DNA of 6,849 bases from an uncultured Hyphomicrobiales bacterium (GCA_903932565.1 CAIZGQ010000389.1:1-6849); one strand, 5' to 3'; shown: positions 1 through 6,681, counted from the stretch's first letter. Translations and numbers: made by a program. The notes: generated by a model not told the origin, from the letters alone.

Positions 1-4
1 GGTA

Positions 5-55
5 ACCCTCTCCTGAGGGAGAGGGTGGTCGGCGGATGCCGACCGGGTGAGGGTT
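5..55 (-). repeat. Palindromic intergenic repeat, subtype with GGTCGGC hairpin
   Basis: Seen directly: two adjacent perfect hairpins. ACCCTCTCC (5-13) pairs with GGAGAGGGT (18-26) around a 4-nt loop. GGTCGGC (27-33) pairs with GCCGACC (38-44) around GGAT. The outer arm GGGTGAGGGTT (45-55) follows. Read on the minus strand, it has the same order as the other copies: CCCTCA-CCG arm, central hairpin, then CCCTCTCC hairpin. It resembles the short REP-like palindromes scattered between genes in Hyphomicrobiales. It codes for nothing visible. Confidence 0.85.
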
Positions 56-69
56 GGTAGGAGTGTGAA

Positions 70-83
70 CCGGATGAGGGTGT
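70..83 (-). repeat. Isolated outer-arm fragment of the palindromic repeat
   Basis: CCGGATGAGGGTGT is the reverse complement of the ACCCTCATCCG outer arm seen in the complete copies at 102-152 and 6682-6731. No hairpin accompanies it. It lies between a reverse copy (5-55) and a forward copy (102-152), and is probably the remnant of another copy. Confidence 0.5.
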
Positions 84-101
84 TTGACTTATGTTGGCTT
101 A

Positions 102-152
102 AACCCCTCATCCGCCCTGCTCCCGCAGGGCACCTTCTCCCAGGGGAGAAGG
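102..152 (+). repeat. Palindromic intergenic repeat, subtype with GCCCTGC hairpin
   Basis: An outer arm CCCCTCATCC (104-113) is followed by GCCCTGC (114-120) pairing with GCAGGGC (125-131) around TCCC. Next, CCTTCTCCC (133-141) pairs perfectly with GGGAGAAGG (144-152) around a 2-nt loop. The outer arm and distal hairpin match the copy at 5-55 read on the other strand, but the central hairpin has a different sequence. It is nearly identical to the copy at 6682-6731. Confidence 0.85.
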
Positions 153-160
153 AGGAGGCT

Positions 161-251
161 GTCGACCACCTTCTCCACGCAAGTCGTGTCTAGCCGACTT
201 GCGCATTCAAACTGCCAAAGCCGGCTGGAACCGGGGTTCGGGGGAGAGGGT
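161..251 (+). repeat. Mosaic repeat copy with an insert in its distal hairpin
   Basis: GTCGACCACC (161-170) resembles the right arm of the GCCGACC central hairpin running into ACC. ACCTTCTCC (168-176) can pair with GGAGAGGGT (243-251) with one G-T wobble, as in a normal distal hairpin, but about 66 nt intervene instead of 2-4. The intervening DNA has its own perfect 9-bp hairpin, CGCAAGTCG (178-186) with CGACTTGCG (195-203), and a palindrome AGCCGGCT (219-226). I read this as a rearranged or inserted-into member of the family; that it is one element is inference. No ORF here looks real. Confidence 0.5.
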
Positions 252-265
252 CATAACCGCTGCAG

Positions 266-991
266 CTAAAAAAGTGAACCACCGGCCGCTCGCACCGGCG
301 TTTGCAACTCGACCCCTTCATTGCTGGACTTGTTGATCGCGGGGCCAATCTCGAAAAACTCGAGAACGTCGTCGCCTGCGGTCCGCATCAGGGCTTGAGC
401 CGCCGGCGCTGTCTCGTGATCCGAACAATCAAGCCAGAGATCAAACGTTTCCGGCTCCAGAATGACCGGCATGCGATCATGAATGGCGGAGACTGGGCCA
501 TTTGCAGCGCAGGTCAAAATGCAAGCGGTATCAACTTCTTCGCCATTGGGGCCTGTCCACGTTTCCCAAAGTCCCGCAAGCGCCATGGGCATCCCATCCG
601 CACGGCGAAATAAAAACGGGCGCGGCGGCGGGGCTCCTTTAACCTTTGGACCGCCCGATCGCTGCCATTCATAATAAGCATCCGCCACAAAGATGCAGCG
701 TCGCCGAATGGTTGCTGCGCGAAAGCTTGGCTTGGTCGAAACCGTTTCGCTGCGCGCGTTGATGACGAGCGGAAAGTCTTTCGGGTCTTTCACAAAACCT
801 GGCAGAAAGCCCCATCGCATCAGGGCGAAATGGCGACCACGCGGACCACCGGCCGGCGCGTCCATGCGCACGATGCCCACGGGTTGCGTCGGAGATATGT
901 TGGCACGCGATGGAAAATTCGGTTGCTCCGCGTATTGGAAGAAGGCCCGGACGGCCTCAGGTGGAAGGATCAGCGCAAAACGGCCGCACAT
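266..991 (-). CDS. SRAP-family abasic-site DNA-protein crosslinking protein (YedK/HMCES-like)
   Basis: The 241-residue protein belongs to the SOS response-associated peptidase (SRAP) family. Known members use the cysteine left at the N terminus after Met removal to form a stable thiazolidine link with abasic sites in single-stranded DNA, shielding them during replication. Seen here: the MCGRF start with Cys2, Asn31 in the NISPTQP motif, the RWG core (59-61), Asn78 in INAR, Glu108 in YYEW, and His171 in the HDRMP motif. These match the Cys2/Asn/Glu/His active site of E. coli YedK, and the length is normal. The start is fixed by the need for Cys2; AGGA lies 9 nt upstream (1001-1004). It is transcribed divergently from the gene at 1134. 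The C-terminal tail after about residue 225 is probably flexible. Family assignment is firm; the cellular role is inferred from homologues. Confidence 0.95.
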   Translation of the reverse strand: MCGRFALILPPEAVRAFFQYAEQPNFPSRANISPTQPVGIVRMDAPAGGPRGRHFALMRWGFLPGFVKDPKDFPLVINARSETVSTKPSFRAATIRRRCIFVADAYYEWQRSGGPKVKGAPPPRPFLFRRADGMPMALAGLWETWTGPNGEEVDTACILTCAANGPVSAIHDRMPVILEPETFDLWLDCSDHETAPAAQALMRTAGDDVLEFFEIGPAINKSSNEGVELQTPVRAAGGSLF

Positions 992-1028
992 TGCTTCACA
1001 TCCTGAACAAAAAGCCGGTGGGTCTGAG

Positions 1029-1044
1029 GTTCCGACTACGTTTC
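1029..1044. promoter_or_regulatory. Candidate LexA-like operator (one mismatch)
   Basis: The sequence reads GTTC, seven bases, then GTTT (1029-1043), followed by C. The alphaproteobacterial LexA site is the direct repeat GTTC-N7-GTTC, so 7 of 8 specified bases match. It lies between the divergent SRAP gene and the gene at 1134, about where transcription from the predicted minus-strand promoter (1048-1075) would start. A single 7/8 match in about 140 bp can arise by chance, so this is only a candidate. Confidence 0.3.
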
Positions 1045-1047
1045 ATT

Positions 1048-1075
1048 AGTATTTCTTCGTGTATCTTGGAATCAA
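1048..1075 (-). promoter_or_regulatory. Candidate sigma70-type promoter for the SRAP gene
   Basis: On the minus strand TTGATT (1075-1070) and AATACT (1053-1048) are separated by 16 nt, placing a start site near 1041, about 50 nt upstream of the SRAP start codon. The -35 is good and the -10 matches 4 of 6 consensus bases. The stretch is locally AT-rich compared with its surroundings. Prediction by eye only. Confidence 0.3.
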
Positions 1076-1133
1076 GTTTTCCAGGGCTAACGGCCGTGGA
1101 CTGCTACGCCGATCGGCAAGAAGGCCAGACGTG

Positions 1134-1724
1134 ATGATTGCGAACCACGCAGACGCACAGCCGCAGGACGCGGACGTATCAGAAGGCGAGCTTCACGCCA
1201 GGGCCCACGCCCTCGTCAATCCGGCGTCCGGCCTCGCCAATGACTACCTCAATCTGTTCAACGAGGTTGTCATGCTGATCGAGCAACTTCCCCAGATGCC
1301 GGAGCTGATGGACGATCTCATCGCCTGGCGTCCGACGACCTATGTTGAATACTTCAACCGTTCGAACCTCCCCGGACGTGAAACAACGCTCGACATCTAC
1401 AATGGTCTTGATGCCCGCCTGCGTCGAAAATTCGAAGACGTCGTGGCAGAGCTTGATCGGGTCGCCACTGGCGCCGTCGTCTCGATCCGCCGCCACCATC
1501 GGCTGAAGGGCGCCAACGACAACGACATGCTGATGCAGATGTGCGAGCGCTCTGGCGAAAATCTGCGCGGGATCCTCAAGCGCGCTGTTGAAATCGTCAA
1601 TTACGGACAAGGCGAAGCCGATGAAGACGCCCAGCGTCGCGCGGATCGCCTGATGCGCGTTCGACTGGCTGCGGCCAAGGACGTCGACGACTTCTACAAA
1701 ATGCCACGCTTCAACACGCCCTGA
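1134..1724 (+). CDS. Uncharacterised protein, conserved in Hyphomicrobiales (196 aa)
   Basis: I do not recognise a function. The protein is soluble, with no signal peptide or membrane segment. It has a polar N terminus (1-20), a motif ALVNPASGLANDYLN (26-40) leading into an apparently helical segment rich in Leu, Met and Glu (41-64), then AWRPTTYVEYFNRS (64-77). Further helical, charged segments follow (84-111, 131-156, 160-184), and the tail is DDFYKMPRFNTP. The NPASGLANDYLN motif resembles, from memory, uncharacterised alphaproteobacterial proteins; this is unverified. AAGAAGG (1118-1124) sits 9 nt before ATG 1134; GTG 1131 is an equally in-frame alternative, and the frame stays open upstream to 1059. 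It is divergent from the SRAP gene and convergent with the crotonase gene, whose stop codon begins one base after its own. Confidence 0.8.
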   Translation: MIANHADAQPQDADVSEGELHARAHALVNPASGLANDYLNLFNEVVMLIEQLPQMPELMDDLIAWRPTTYVEYFNRSNLPGRETTLDIYNGLDARLRRKFEDVVAELDRVATGAVVSIRRHHRLKGANDNDMLMQMCERSGENLRGILKRAVEIVNYGQGEADEDAQRRADRLMRVRLAAAKDVDDFYKMPRFNTP

Positions 1725-1725
1725 A

Positions 1726-2475
1726 TCAAGCCCTTTTGTTGCGGTCCATGAAAGCCGACAACGCCGCCTTTGCATCCTTCGATTGCAAAGCTGCTCCAAA
1801 AGCTTGAGCTTCGTCTTCCATCCGTGCAAGCAGCGGCGCAAGATCGCCGCGCATCAGCCGCCGTGTTTCACGCAAAGCTGCGCGCGGACGAACCGCGAGC
1901 CGGTGCGCTTTGTCCATGGCGACGCCGCGCAAATCTTCCGTTGGCACAATCGCATTGATGATGCCAAACCCGAGCGCGGCCTGCGCGTCAAACCCCTCCC
2001 CCAGCATCAGCAATTCTGTCGCCCGCACAGTGCCGAGGCGTTGGGGCACCAGCAAAGATGAGCCTGCCTCGGGCACAAGTCCAAGATCGACAAATGGCAT
2101 GCGAAATTTCGCCTGCGGTGCGGCGTAGACGAGGTCGCAATGAAACAACATGGTCGTGCCAATCCCGACCGCCACGCCATCAACGGCCGCAACAATTGGC
2201 GTTTCACAAACGGCCAAACGCCGAATGAAATTCAGAGCGGGGGATTGCGTGAAATCGCTGGCGGATTGCAAAAAGTCAGCGAGATCATTGCCAGCGGTGA
2301 AACTGCCGCCCGAGCCCTCAAACACGATTGTACCGATGGAATGATCGTCCTTGGCCTGATCAAGCGCGGCGGACATGCCATTGTACATGTCGCCGGTCAG
2401 CGCATTTTTCTTCGCCGGACGATTGAGCGTGACAACAAGGATATCGCCATCACGGGTCGTGAGAATGTCGCTCAT
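1726..2475 (-). CDS. Crotonase-superfamily protein, probably delta3,delta2-enoyl-CoA isomerase type
   Basis: The 249-residue protein has the enoyl-CoA hydratase/isomerase fold: a VVTLNRPAKKNALT start (14-27), the first oxyanion loop SFTAGNDLADF (58-68), the second oxyanion region DGVAVGIGTTML (99-110), then CDLVYAA (113-119). Aligned by eye with mitochondrial hydratase, the two catalytic glutamates are replaced: the GGGCE glutamate by Thr108 and the QPE glutamate by Phe128. Instead Glu136 in LGLVPEAGSS matches the catalytic Glu of ECI2/yeast Eci1-type isomerases, which move a double bond from position 3 to 2. The PFVDLG...PEAGSS stretch also looks ECI2-like. It is the second gene of a unit with the acyl-CoA dehydrogenase: the upstream stop and this ATG share a base (TGATG), suggesting coupled translation. 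A GTG start at 2478 is also possible. Automated annotation would probably call it enoyl-CoA hydratase. The substrate is unknown. Confidence 0.85.
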   Translation of the reverse strand: MSDILTTRDGDILVVTLNRPAKKNALTGDMYNGMSAALDQAKDDHSIGTIVFEGSGGSFTAGNDLADFLQSASDFTQSPALNFIRRLAVCETPIVAAVDGVAVGIGTTMLFHCDLVYAAPQAKFRMPFVDLGLVPEAGSSLLVPQRLGTVRATELLMLGEGFDAQAALGFGIINAIVPTEDLRGVAMDKAHRLAVRPRAALRETRRLMRGDLAPLLARMEDEAQAFGAALQSKDAKAALSAFMDRNKRA

Positions 2476-4271
2476 CACGCGACCTGCAGGGCAGCATCGG
2501 CGTCAGCCAGGGACGCGGCCCCGCCGATGACGGAGGCTGCAAGGCCGGCCGCCGCAACAACCGCATTTTCGGCAAAGAACCGCGCCACGGCGACCCTTCC
2601 TGCGTGCGCTGGATCCACCTCACCTTCCGCCAGCTTGCGATTGGCAGCCAGTGCTACATCAGCAAGTGCCGCCCCGCCGCGCGCTAGTGCAAACAACCGC
2701 AGATAGGCTGTTGCTCCGCTGAGCACAGCCGTTGGGTCAGACTTCACACGATCAAGAAGGAAGGTTGTGGCCTCGTCCAGGGCGTCCACGGCGTCGGCAA
2801 GGCGCGCGCCCATGGCCCCAAATACCGGTGCATTGGTCGCCTTCACCGTTGCAATCGTGTCGCGCATGGTTGCAATTTCGCGCCGCACGACATCGCCGTT
2901 TTGCAGGGGCAATTTACGGGTCACGAGATCAATCGCCTGAATGCCGTTGGTGCCTTCATAAATGGCCGCAATGCGAATGTCGCGCATGTGCTGGGCAGCA
3001 CCAGTTTCTTCAATAAAGCCCATGCCGCCATGCACCTGCACGTTGAGGGACGCGATCTCGTTGCCGCTATCGGTCGAAAAGGCTTTGCTGACCGGCGTCA
3101 AAAGAGCGGCGCGATCGGCCGCAAACTTACGGGCCGCCTCATCGGGTGAGCGATGTGCGCGGTCAAGGGCTTCTGCCACCATGTAGGAGATGGCCCGCGC
3201 CGCTGCCGTTTGCGATTTCATGGTGATGAGCATGCGTTTGACGTCGGGATGATGCGCGATCGGGCTCATGCCCTCGCCAGTCCACCCGGCGACACGCCCT
3301 TGCTTGCGCTCGTTGGCAAAAAGAAGGGCCTGCTGAAAGGCGCGTTCGCCAATAGAGACGCCCTGCAGACCCGTCGTCAGGCGGGCATTGTTCATCATCG
3401 TGAACATGCAATTGAGCCCGCGATTTTCCTCGCCGATGAGATATCCGATGGCACCACCGTTGTCGCCAAACGACATCGAGCACGTTGGCGACCCGTGAAT
3501 CCCCATCTTGTGTTCTAGCCCTGTGCAGCGCAGATCATTGCGCGCACCCAACGAGCCATCCGCATTCACAAGAAACTTCGGCACCAGGAAAAGCGAAATT
3601 CCCCTTGTGCCAGCAGGCGCATCTGGAAGACGAGCCAACACGAGGTGGATGATATTGTCGGCCAGATCATGCTCGCCGTAGGTAATGTAGATTTTTTGAC
3701 CCGTAATCTTGTATGTGCCATCGCCCGCGCGCTCGGCCTTGCTGCGCAGCGCGTTGAGATCGGAGCCTGCCTGCGGCTCTGTCAGGTTCATCGTGGCGGA
3801 CCATGCGCCGCTGACGATTTTTTCAAGATAGGTCGCGCGCAGCTCCGGCGTCCCATGAGCCATGAGCGCTTCAATCGCCCCGTAACTCAACACCGGGCCC
3901 AGCATGAAGGCCATGTTGGCCGCACTCCACATGTCCATACAGGCCGCCTGCAACAAGGTTGGGAGGGCCATGCCGCCAAAGTCCGACGGGCCAGCGACGC
4001 CCTGCCAGCCCCCTTCAACCCAGCCGCGATAGGCATCCTTCCAGCCGGTCGGGGTGGTGACCGCCCCGTCCTTGATCTGGCAGCCTTCCTTGTCGCCGAT
4101 CCGGTTCAGTGGGGCGAGCACGCCCTCGGCAAACTTGGCCGCTTCTTCCAGCACGCTTCGCGCTGTGCCATCGGCCAGGTCGTCGTAAATCCCATCGGCA
4201 ATGCCGCGTTCCATCCCCGCCGCATGGGTCATTGTGAACAGGATGTCGTCAATCGGGGCGCGAAAGGTCAT
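2475..4271 (-). CDS. Acyl-CoA dehydrogenase, long form with extra C-terminal domain (DmdC-like)
   Basis: This FAD enzyme should introduce the alpha,beta double bond into an acyl-CoA. At 598 residues it is the long form: a short N-terminal acyl-CoA dehydrogenase extension (about 1-35), the usual helical N-terminal domain (about 40-155), the FAD-contacting beta domain with MNLTEPQAGSDL (161-172) and KITGQKIYITYGEHD (188-202), the C-terminal helical domain (about 280-450) with VHGGMGFIEE (413-422), and an added helical domain (about 465-595). The expected catalytic base is Glu439 in YEGTNGIQ. This architecture is that of the family holding 3-methylmercaptopropionyl-CoA dehydrogenase (DmdC), but most members act on other, unknown acyl-CoAs. 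The start at 4271 is supported by GGAGAG 6 nt upstream (4283-4278); the frame stays open to 4355 but lacks family-like sequence there. It is the first gene of a two-gene unit with the crotonase, divergent from tsaC. Confidence 0.95.
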   Translation of the reverse strand: MTFRAPIDDILFTMTHAAGMERGIADGIYDDLADGTARSVLEEAAKFAEGVLAPLNRIGDKEGCQIKDGAVTTPTGWKDAYRGWVEGGWQGVAGPSDFGGMALPTLLQAACMDMWSAANMAFMLGPVLSYGAIEALMAHGTPELRATYLEKIVSGAWSATMNLTEPQAGSDLNALRSKAERAGDGTYKITGQKIYITYGEHDLADNIIHLVLARLPDAPAGTRGISLFLVPKFLVNADGSLGARNDLRCTGLEHKMGIHGSPTCSMSFGDNGGAIGYLIGEENRGLNCMFTMMNNARLTTGLQGVSIGERAFQQALLFANERKQGRVAGWTGEGMSPIAHHPDVKRMLITMKSQTAAARAISYMVAEALDRAHRSPDEAARKFAADRAALLTPVSKAFSTDSGNEIASLNVQVHGGMGFIEETGAAQHMRDIRIAAIYEGTNGIQAIDLVTRKLPLQNGDVVRREIATMRDTIATVKATNAPVFGAMGARLADAVDALDEATTFLLDRVKSDPTAVLSGATAYLRLFALARGGAALADVALAANRKLAEGEVDPAHAGRVAVARFFAENAVVAAAGLAASVIGGAASLADADAALQVA

Positions 4272-4330
4272 GGCGTTCTCTCCGTGGCAGGCCCGTGCCG
4301 GGCGCGCCGCTTGTCGCTGCGTTTCTTCAG

Positions 4331-4359
4331 TTGACGCCAGTGGCCCCAAAGGCAATGAC
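4331..4359 (+). promoter_or_regulatory. Candidate promoter for tsaC
   Basis: TTGACG (4331-4336) is a strong -35, followed after 17 nt by AATGAC (4354-4359), a weak -10. It would place a start about 40 nt before the tsaC ATG. It lies in the 136-bp divergent region between the acyl-CoA dehydrogenase and tsaC. Prediction by eye only. Confidence 0.25.
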
Positions 4360-4407
4360 CGGTGTCATCAGGCCCACGCACTGAAAATCAATTTCGCGGG
4401 CGAGGCA

Positions 4408-5415
4408 ATGGACCCATTAGGCCAACCCGAGACCAAGCCGGTGCTGAACAAGCTGCGCGCCGATGCTGACGGCCTTGCGGCTGCGCGACGCCTGCTCACA
4501 GAGGGGCGTCTGGTCGCGTTCCCCACCGAGACGGTCTACGGACTTGGGGCGGACGCGACCGATGGCCGGGCCGTTGCGGCAATCTATGCGGCGAAGGGCC
4601 GCCCCGCCTTCAACCCGCTCATCGCCCATGTGGCGGATTTGACGGCCGCGCAACGGCAGGGCGTGTTTTCCGCTGACGCGCTGGCCCTGGCACAAGCCTT
4701 CTGGCCCGGTCCGTTGACGTTGGTCGTACCGGTCGGGCCAGCCTGCACGGTGAGCGAATTGGCCCGCGCCGGGCTGTCTTCCGTCGCGCTGCGGGTGCCC
4801 GACCATCCGGTGGCACTGGCCCTGCTCAGCGCCTTCGGCAAGCCCGTGGCGGCACCCTCCGCCAACCGCTCCGGGCGGGTGAGCCCCACCTGCGCCCAGC
4901 ATGTCGTTGAGGACCTCAACGGGCGGATCGACATGGTGCTCGATGGCGGAGCCACGCGGGTCGGGGTTGAGTCCACCATAGTGGCCGCTCTTGATGGCAC
5001 GCCCCGCTTGCTGCGACCGGGCGGCATTTCGCGTGCGGCCCTGGAGGCTGTGCTGGGCCGCCCCCTTGCAGATGCCGAGCCCGAGACGGACGGGTCTCAG
5101 GCGCGCCTTGCCCCAGGACGTCTGGCCTCACACTACGCGCCTGCTGCTCGTGTTCGGCTGGGTGCCGCAGACCTTCGCCCGGACGAGGCGATCCTCGATT
5201 TCGGCGAACAACTGGTAAATCTGAGGCCACAGGCGAAGGCCTATCTCGATCTCTCCGCTGCCGGAGACCTTGCCGAGGCAGCCGCCAATCTCTTTGGGCA
5301 TTTGCGGCGGCTGGACGCCTCAGGCGTCGCGACCATCGCAATTGCCCCAATCCCCAACGCGGGACTCGGCGAGGCCATCAACGACCGTTTGTCGCGCGCC
5401 GCCGCCCCCCGCTGA
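4408..5415 (+). CDS. tsaC: L-threonylcarbamoyladenylate synthase, two-domain Sua5 type
   Basis: The enzyme makes threonylcarbamoyl-AMP from threonine, bicarbonate and ATP, the first step of t6A modification at position 37 of ANN-decoding tRNAs; TsaD with partners then transfers the group. The 335 residues comprise a YrdC domain (about 12-205) with FPTETVYGLGADA (38-50), KGRP (63-66), SANRSG (151-156) and VESTIV (187-192); the linker PGRLASHYAP (236-245), which in Sua5 proteins folds over the active site; and a C-terminal Sua5 domain (about 246-330). The extra domain distinguishes it from the roughly 190-residue E. coli TsaC, so Sua5 is the closer name. The ATG at 4408 is chosen because family similarity begins just after it; the frame is open back to 4201, but that part overlaps the divergent gene. 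The ribosome site is weak (GAGG only 2 nt away, GCGGG 7 nt away). serC follows after 83 bp. Confidence 0.95.
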   Translation: MDPLGQPETKPVLNKLRADADGLAAARRLLTEGRLVAFPTETVYGLGADATDGRAVAAIYAAKGRPAFNPLIAHVADLTAAQRQGVFSADALALAQAFWPGPLTLVVPVGPACTVSELARAGLSSVALRVPDHPVALALLSAFGKPVAAPSANRSGRVSPTCAQHVVEDLNGRIDMVLDGGATRVGVESTIVAALDGTPRLLRPGGISRAALEAVLGRPLADAEPETDGSQARLAPGRLASHYAPAARVRLGAADLRPDEAILDFGEQLVNLRPQAKAYLDLSAAGDLAEAAANLFGHLRRLDASGVATIAIAPIPNAGLGEAINDRLSRAAAPR

Positions 5416-5498
5416 GGCGCGCAAACCCCAGCCCTGCCTTGACCCCCCGCGCGGCCGGGCTTACCCCGGATCAAATGCCTGCGCCATGATGGATCAAG

Positions 5499-6662
5499 AT
5501 GACGAACGCCCCGACACTCCGGCCTGCCAATCCCTGCTTTTCCTCTGGCCCGTGCGCCAAGCGCCCCGGCTATGATCTCGCCAATCTGGCAGGCGCGCCG
5601 CTTGGCCGCTCGCACCGGGCCAAGGTTGGCAAGGCTCGCCTCTCGCGCGCCATCGACCTCACCCGCGAGGTGCTGCAGGTGCCCGCCGATTATCGCATCG
5701 GCATTGTGCCAGCCTCCGACACGGGGGCCGTCGAGATGGCGATGTGGTCGCTGTTGGGTGCCCGGGGCGTCGACATGCTCGCATGGGAAAGCTTTGGCGA
5801 ATTGTGGGTGAATGACGTTGCCCAGCAATTGAAACTCGAAAACGCGCGCATGATGATCGCGCCCTATGGCGAAATCGTTGACCTGTCGAAAGTGAACTTC
5901 GACAATGATGTTGTCTTCACCTGGAACGGCACCACGGCGGGTGTGCGCGTGCCTGATGCGGACTGGATCCCAGCCGACCGCAAAGGCCTGACAATCTGTG
6001 ATGCAACATCAGCGGCGTTTGCACAGCGCATGGATTTTTCCAAGCTCGATGTCGTCACCTTCTCGTGGCAAAAGGTACTCGGTGGTGAAGCCGCGCACGG
6101 GATGATGATCCTGTCGCCGCGCGCTGTGGAACGGCTTGAGAGCTACACGCCCGCGTGGCCGATGCCCAAGATTTTCCGCATGACCAACAAGGGCAAGCTG
6201 ATCGAGGGGATCTTTGTTGGCGACACGATCAACACACCCTCCATGCTGTGTGTCGAAGACTACATTGATGCGCTGGAATGGGGCCAGAAGCTCGGCGGGC
6301 TTGAAGGCCTGCTGGCGCGTGCTGATGCGAACGCAGGCGTGATTGCCGACTGGGTGGCGCGCACGCCGTGGATTGATTTTCTCGCCGTGCGGCCGGAGCT
6401 TCGCTCCAACACCAGCGTCTGCCTGAAGATCGTCGATCCTGCGATCACGTCGCTTGATGCCAAGGCGCAGGCGGCGTTTGTGAAGCAGATCCCCGCGATG
6501 CTGGATGCGCAAGGCGTTGCTTACGACATCGACTCCTACCGCGACGCCCCGCCCGGCCTGCGCATCTGGTGCGGTGCAACAGTGGAAGCGTCCGACGTCA
6601 AGGCGCTGACACTGTGGATTGACTGGGCGTTTGCGAAGGTGCGGGGTGAGCTGAAGGGGTGA
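5499..6662 (+). CDS. serC: Phosphoserine aminotransferase (alphaproteobacterial/Methanosarcina type)
   Basis: This PLP enzyme converts 3-phosphohydroxypyruvate and glutamate to phosphoserine and 2-oxoglutarate in cytosolic serine synthesis. In bacteria making pyridoxal phosphate by the DXP-dependent route it also aminates the 4-phosphohydroxythreonine precursor. The 387-residue protein shows NPCFSSGPCAKRPGY (11-25), GRSHR (36-40), the cofactor region SDTGAVEMAMW (73-83), TWNGTTAGVR (141-150), Asp168 in CDATSAA, which should contact the pyridine nitrogen, and Lys192 in FSWQKVLGGE as the PLP Schiff-base lysine. NTPSML (245-250) is also typical. The length is normal. The start follows GGA at 5491-5493; two nearby upstream ATGs (5486, 5489) are in another frame. 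The 83-bp gap after tsaC contains TTGACC (5439-5444) without a convincing -10, so it may be co-transcribed or have its own promoter. serA, often its neighbour, is not immediately downstream, where repeats occur. Confidence 0.96.
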   Translation: MTNAPTLRPANPCFSSGPCAKRPGYDLANLAGAPLGRSHRAKVGKARLSRAIDLTREVLQVPADYRIGIVPASDTGAVEMAMWSLLGARGVDMLAWESFGELWVNDVAQQLKLENARMMIAPYGEIVDLSKVNFDNDVVFTWNGTTAGVRVPDADWIPADRKGLTICDATSAAFAQRMDFSKLDVVTFSWQKVLGGEAAHGMMILSPRAVERLESYTPAWPMPKIFRMTNKGKLIEGIFVGDTINTPSMLCVEDYIDALEWGQKLGGLEGLLARADANAGVIADWVARTPWIDFLAVRPELRSNTSVCLKIVDPAITSLDAKAQAAFVKQIPAMLDAQGVAYDIDSYRDAPPGLRIWCGATVEASDVKALTLWIDWAFAKVRGELKG

Positions 6663-6681
6663 GGGCGAGGGTACGGCCCCA

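Noticed and set aside
221..251. GGTTCG-containing segment considered as a tRNA T-arm or small RNA
   Set aside because: No acceptor, D or anticodon arms can be formed around it, and it is better explained as part of the mosaic repeat.
84..269. 61-codon plus-strand frame in the left intergenic region
   Set aside because: It is made almost entirely of palindromic repeat sequence and has no convincing ribosome site.
1179..1841. Long 220-codon minus-strand open frame opposite the uncharacterised gene
   Set aside because: It is antisense to the 1134-1724 gene and runs into the crotonase gene; its composition has no recognisable domain, and it is a high-GC shadow frame.
3645..4334. 229-codon plus-strand open frame opposite the acyl-CoA dehydrogenase
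   Set aside because: It lies over strongly family-like minus-strand coding sequence, and its translation is rich in Arg, His and Cys without domain features.
4356..4367. TGAC-N4-GTCA inverted repeat in the divergent region, as a possible repressor operator
   Set aside because: Four-base arms are expected by chance, and no regulator gene is nearby to support it.
5439..5466. TTGACC followed by TTACCC as a serC promoter
   Set aside because: The -35 is good, but no acceptable -10 lies at the right distance in this very GC-rich gap, so it was not listed as a feature.
5241..5828. 195-codon minus-strand open frame over the tsaC-serC junction
   Set aside because: It overlaps two confidently identified plus-strand genes and shows no family features.
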